A stretch of DNA of 64,000 nt from Apostichopus japonicus. Its lineage: Eukaryota > Echinodermata > Holothuroidea > Aspidochirotida > Stichopodidae. Of this stretch, positions 61,101 to 64,000 are shown piece by piece; position 1 is the stretch's first letter; every line of letters starts with the position of its first letter. The notes under the pieces were generated by a model. It was not told the origin of the DNA, did not search any database, and worked only from the letters and a program-made list of their open reading frames with translations. The translations under genes and the position numbers were made by a program. The stretch is from positions 34,570,668 through 34,634,667 of the forward strand of contig NC_092569.1 in the NCBI RefSeq assembly GCF_037975245.1. Reading direction: 5' to 3'.

Positions 61101-61739
61101 TGAAAGGTAGGGTTGGCTATTGGAGGGAAACCTTGTGAACAGATGTGCTGTAAAGGATATGTTGGGAACGATATACTCATAAGTTTGAAAAAAGGATTAA
61201 TTTTTCCTGGCCATATGAAACTTGATTGACTTTGAAAAATTGGTGTGTAACGAAAACACGTTTGAGATGTATGAATGAGCTTTTCTTCTAAGTATTTTAC
61301 ATGTGAGCAAATTTTAAAGAATACTGTATATAAGCAAAGAAGAACCGATTAGAGCTAATCTATTTATTTTATTCCAATATATGTGGTTAAATTAAAAGAC
61401 GTTTCGTTATTCTGATCGAAACACTGCTGTCTTTTCGCGAAGTTAAAAATTCGGAGTATTTCTAATTGAAGGCATTCAAACTGTAATTTAACAGGATTTT
61501 TTATCGATATTTTCCTATTATTTCGAAGACGCTAACTCTTCACTTTTCACATAATTTAATATTAACAGAGTTAGCTCAACAACACATTGATGCGACTTAT
61601 GTTATTTTTTTCGAAACAGAAAATATTTCAATGGAGTAAAATATAAAATATATTAAACAATAGAAAGACTTACCATTTCTGTTCCAAACGAGTTCCAAAT
61701 CGTCAAAACAGTGAAACAAACTTTGAAACAATTCTCCAT
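45787..61739 (-). CDS. Gene 2: complete secreted FReD(partial)-TIL-EGF(5)-FReD protein, 831 aa
   Basis: Twelve coding exons: 61739-61674, 54926-54896, 54030-53858, 53483-53219, 52360-52149, 51696-51487, 50891-50682, 50106-49897, 49445-49236, 48901-48590, 48325-48064 and 46121-45787. The lengths sum to 2496 nt (831 residues plus stop) and every junction keeps phase. Domain order: signal peptide, FReD lacking its P subdomain, TIL, five EGF, complete FReD with the calcium-loop motif and a Tyr/Cys-rich insert. Family knowledge suggests a secreted, oligomeric carbohydrate- or microbe-binding protein. The nearest named families are fibrinogen-like protein A and other FREPs, but this exact architecture is not one I recognise. 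Confidence 0.88.
47588..47887 (+). other. Open stretch with membrane-like segment inside a gene 2-specific intron insertion
   Basis: The last intron of gene 2 holds about 540 bp (47.51-48.05 kb) absent from the truncated copy. On the plus strand 99 codons are open, from a TAG to a TGA, including WTLATIIISTAIVLYIVRC, a plausible membrane helix. No start codon precedes the helix. Probably a fragment of an inserted element; not assigned to a family. Confidence 0.25.
48064..48325 (-). CDS. Gene 2 exon 11: FReD B subdomain
   Basis: 262 nt, phase 0 in and 1 out. VFQRRSSASVDFYRGWRDY, then GFGNKNHDHWLGNKYIY, LTNQKTYQLRIDLRD and SVGSHSGNT before GTGAGT. All standard FReD middle motifs are present. 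It is 90 percent or more like the truncated-copy exon by eye, and much more distant from the N-terminal FReD exon 4. Confidence 0.9.
48590..48901 (-). CDS. Gene 2 exon 10: fifth EGF fused to FReD A subdomain
   Basis: 312 nt, 104 residues, 0-0. Residues 1-56 are an EGF of class B (EGHFYINSRC, NYEGDGVTC). Residues 57-104 are TREVVPKDCHELYVSGTRSD, then GVYTIYPDGWPRGIQVYC and ESNGGGWT. EGF and FReD share a single exon with no intron between them, unlike the rest of the array. Confidence 0.9.
49236..49445 (-). CDS. Gene 2 EGF exon 4 (class B)
   Basis: 210 nt, 0-0. EGHFYINSRC start, SSHATCAERSG middle and CFVADKGSVLG end. It combines features of the B1 and B2 classes of gene 1, perhaps nearer the ancestral B exon. 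Confidence 0.87.
49897..50106 (-). CDS. Gene 2 EGF exon 3 (A/B hybrid)
   Basis: 210 nt, 0-0. Class A start (VGDFYINSGC, NNHIIEASYQC) joined to TERSGVRKCYC and TCRHNC of class B1. The hybrid therefore predates the separation of genes 1 and 2, or has been spread by gene conversion. Confidence 0.85.
50180..51400. repeat. About 800-bp tandem duplication of EGF-intron sequence in gene 2
   Basis: The intron block containing CTCGAATGATCTAGGTACGG, the GGATCCGCCTT word and the recurrent intronic repeat is repeated 800 bp apart (about 50.20-50.62 kb and 51.00-51.42 kb) with very few differences. It is the unit scar of EGF exon duplication in this paralogue. Confidence 0.8.
50682..50891 (-). CDS. Gene 2 EGF exon 2 (class A)
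   Basis: 210 nt, 0-0. VGDFYINSGC to CFVADIGSVLG with TCRHNC, matching gene 1 EGF exons 3 and 5. Confidence 0.87.
51487..51696 (-). CDS. Gene 2 EGF exon 1 (class A)
   Basis: 210 nt, 0-0. Has the RNSVRKCYCNP marker also seen in gene 1 EGF exon 1, confirming positional orthology of the first EGF after TIL. Ends DKGSVLG. Confidence 0.87.
52149..52360 (-). CDS. Gene 2 exon 5: TIL module
   Basis: 212 nt, phase 1 in, 0 out. ETIPEWCPANEIFSNETC, then ERTCDDPNTC, EQCVCVGNYL, QCIPLNQCNC and CFVADKGGVLM. All Cys are conserved with gene 1. The substitutions (L to P, H to D, TK to RE, E to N, HQ to QQ) are mostly amino-acid changing, hinting at relaxed or positive selection on the surface. Confidence 0.85.
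53219..53483 (-). CDS. Gene 2 exon 4: N-terminal FReD B subdomain
   Basis: 265 nt, phase 0 in, 1 out. Nearly the same as gene 1 exon 4. Differences include SEFWIG for SDFWIG, DFESVAG for DFENVAG, and a changed C-terminal tip (FDIPH for FEISD). No P subdomain follows. Confidence 0.9.
53858..54030 (-). CDS. Gene 2 exon 3: N-terminal FReD A subdomain
   Basis: 173 nt, phase 1 in, 0 out. SSYFVFQQPAYPKDCKEV, IKPDGYPEPFEAYC, and DTDGWT where the consensus, gene 1 and the C-terminal FReD have GGWT. The donor is GTATGG, as in gene 1. Confidence 0.87.
54896..54926 (-). CDS. Gene 2 exon 2: 31-nt linker exon
   Basis: Encodes IIVSAEGRSS plus one base of Gly. Acceptor TTACACAG, donor GTAGGT. The length and phase match gene 1 exactly. 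Confidence 0.75.
61674..61739 (-). CDS. Gene 2 exon 1: signal peptide
   Basis: 22 codons, MENCFKVCFTVLTIW and onward, ending ATG before GTAAGT. Start chosen as the only ATG in a good position below a conserved TATA-like word and because it is shared with gene 1. Confidence 0.8.
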
Positions 61740-61810
61740 GATTTCGAGTTTGTATAAATGACATGCAAAAATATATTCGATGAAGTGCAAGATGGCAAAT
61801 GACACAGGGT

Positions 61811-61818
61811 CTCTATTT
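61811..61818 (-). promoter_or_regulatory. TATA-like element of gene 2
   Basis: CTAAATAG on the minus strand, same spacing to the start codon as in gene 1, inside a highly conserved block of about 200 bp. Confidence 0.4.
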
Positions 61819-64000
61819 AGGGGTTACCAACACCCTATTGAAATGACCGTAGTAGTATGGATGTCCATTAATGCCATCATTTTATTTGAAATATGATTTG
61901 GTGAACAGCTTATACAAATGTGCTGCACATCTAAAGTATTATGGCTTGTGTGTAAAGAAGACTATTCGACATGCGCAATCCAATTTAATATTATTTACAG
62001 CTATATATATCTTGAACTTTCAGTCAATAGTCCAGTAAGCTTCATTTGCATAATGTTGGATTGTCCTTGTTCCGATAAATACAGCATACCACCTACTGTA
62101 TGCTTATTGACTATCGTGCCTCTAGTTCCAACGACAGCAACGGTTTTTCAATTCAATCAATGTAAATGTATTTGGTTTTAAACGAATATTAATTACAATG
62201 ATCACTTTTAATCTACAATACATTTAGTGTGGTTTATGTTAAAGTTATGTAGTTGTGTGCCAAACGACGTCAATGCTAGTAGAAATGTTGATTTACTTGT
62301 TCTGGTTAAGCTGCTTTTACCGATATTTTAAGAAACATGTATGAGTAATTATTTTAGTTACTTCGCTTTTGGTTGGAAGGCAAAATTAAAGCAGTATCGA
62401 AAGGACAGGAAGTGATACTACTAATAAGCACTATATAACATGCATGAACTAGTACAATACATCTTATATACCGTGAAATTTACGGTATGATCCATTCTAC
62501 ACTATCAATATGTATGTACAAACATCTAATTAACACAGTTTGGAACATTCGAAGTTGGTCAGTGGTACGCTATATGAACATACTTCCTTGTTTTATGATG
62601 CCTACATCACATCCTGTTTGCGGAATCGAGTATTCTCACATCTGATGGAATAAACATTTCAGCTGTTACACTGGGCTTTGACTAATTTGTTTATTGACTG
62701 TAAGAATTACATCAATAATGACTGTAAATTATAAGGAAAAATATTTTTCATTGATATAAGATATTTAATCAAGGAGCATGTTTTGACCTATGGAAAGGTA
62801 GGTTGGATATTAGATTTTTTCTTTGATACAAATTTTAAATGAAATGTATATCTGTTAACCAGCAGAGGCGTAGCGAGAGCTTATTTAGAGGCGTAGAGTT
62901 ACTTTATAGGCGTAGCTATAAGTGGTTCTTTTAACAGTGGCCCCCATTTCTCAGGGGGCCCGAGGGTTGGCTACCAACTGGGACAACTGTCAGTCATGAT
63001 TTTGCATGAATAATTATATGAGTACCAGCACGCCCACGCCATTCTATTATTTAGCGGACAGTGGCGTAGCCAGAGGTAGAGAAAACGCTGTCCCTCCCAC
63101 ACACAAAACATTTTCAGGGACGAAAACTGGGACGGCAAGGAAAATTAACCAAGAAAAATAAATAGCTATCATATATGATATTGGTCCGGTTACTTTATGA
63201 TACAGCACAACGTTTAGACTGCCTCTCAGAAGGCTTCCCTCTTAAGCTATATGCCCACGAAGCACAGAAATAGGTTTCTATTAACAAATTCACTTCGAGT
63301 CAGTTATTGACATTTTTAGACAAAATTCCGTGAGTCGAACGGCACTGGATTGTCGTCTTTAATAAAAGGTCACTGAGAAAGGAGATAAATCCGTATACCT
63401 ACCCTCATATCCTATTATGTATTTTAAATGTCTTATGTATTCAATATAAACAAGGCCGTAGACACAGGGACAATATATAATGAAAATGATAGCATCATGC
63501 TTCACAACACCCTTACCGAGACAAAATTCTCTCAAAGGTGAGGGCACGCTCCTCCCCTTAAGCCCCACCCCTGTCCTAAGATCCCTCCCTAGTACGGACG
63601 TCCACCTAATATTTGAATTGAATTTCGTAACAGGGTGTACAGACTGTAAATGTTCATGCAATTACATATTAGTGCAGGCGTTAAGTCAACCTTAGTAGTT
63701 ATGCAGTAGTTCACGCACATTATGTTAACCGTCTGAAATAGTACAGTATTAATTAATCGAAACTTGTTTGTCCAATGCCAACCATGCCAGGCATATAAAA
63801 TGAACAAAATAGAATTGATACACTTATCAACAATAGCGATGCATTCCACGTCAGTACTAAATCTTTTAGCTAACCCTTTTCAGTATTTCAGGGGAAAAAA
63901 TACATTTTTATGTAAACCAGTTGCACTTTTCGGATACGTTGGAGGTAGACATGAAACTGTTAATACAAGTCGACAGTTTGAAATAAAATGTCGTACGTTA

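Larger units (their letters stand above)
51697..63925. repeat. Segmental duplicate, copy B (pairs with about 9.56-22.6 kb)
   Basis: Collinear with copy A throughout the TIL, N-terminal FReD, intron 1, exon 1 and upstream flank. Introns are only slightly more diverged than exons. Copy B lacks about 580 bp of intron 1 relative to copy A. Nothing else gene-like is seen in intron 1 (54927-61673) or in the flank beyond 61820. Confidence 0.9.

Overview
The window is AT-rich animal nuclear DNA. It has multi-exon genes with GT-AG introns, long introns, microsatellites and degenerate transposons, and shows no sign of bacterial organisation. Protein content (fibrinogen-related domains of the FGLA/ficolin type, GDG-type EGF modules, a TIL module) and abundant TAGGCCTA-like words point to a marine invertebrate deuterostome. 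An echinoderm, perhaps a sea cucumber, is my best guess, by inference only.

The main content is a head-to-tail minus-strand cluster of secreted fibrinogen-related genes. Gene 2 (61739 down to 45787) is complete. I reconstruct 12 coding exons whose splice phases all agree, giving 831 residues: signal peptide, an N-terminal fibrinogen domain cut short before its calcium/ligand (P) subdomain, a cysteine-rich TIL module, four EGF exons, a fifth EGF fused to a second fibrinogen domain, and a terminal P-subdomain exon carrying an unusual Tyr/Cys-rich insert. Gene 1 (20331 down to beyond base 1) has the same five 5' exons but at least 14 EGF exons in the window. It runs off the left edge before its C-terminal fibrinogen exons (1229 residues visible). 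A 5'-truncated third copy (about 34708 to 31463) keeps the 3' half but has an in-frame stop inside the last exon and a junction to unrelated DNA.

Layout: 1-9551, EGF exon array of gene 1 built from near-identical 1883-bp three-exon and 1577-bp two-exon units; 10003-20331, TIL, N-terminal fibrinogen and signal exons; 20332-22612, duplicated upstream flank; 22613-30750, intergenic DNA with dispersed repeats; 30750-34708, truncated copy; 34709-35450, unassigned open sequence; 35450-44900, transposon-rich DNA including a 4.57-kb element with perfect 31-bp inverted ends and an 8-bp target duplication (37811-42379) and a frameshifted non-LTR reverse transcriptase ending in 137 ATC units (42660-44892); 45009-61739, gene 2; 61740-64000, upstream flank matching that of gene 1. 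About 13 kb around gene 1 (9.56-22.6 kb) is a diverged duplicate of 51.7-63.9 kb.

By family knowledge, fibrinogen-related domains of this type bind carbohydrates or microbial surfaces, and EGF/TIL modules act as disulfide-bonded spacers or protein-interaction units. The cluster therefore looks like a rapidly evolving family of secreted, possibly immune, lectin-like proteins. Stalk length (EGF number) and binding-site insert differ between paralogues. That functional reading is inference.
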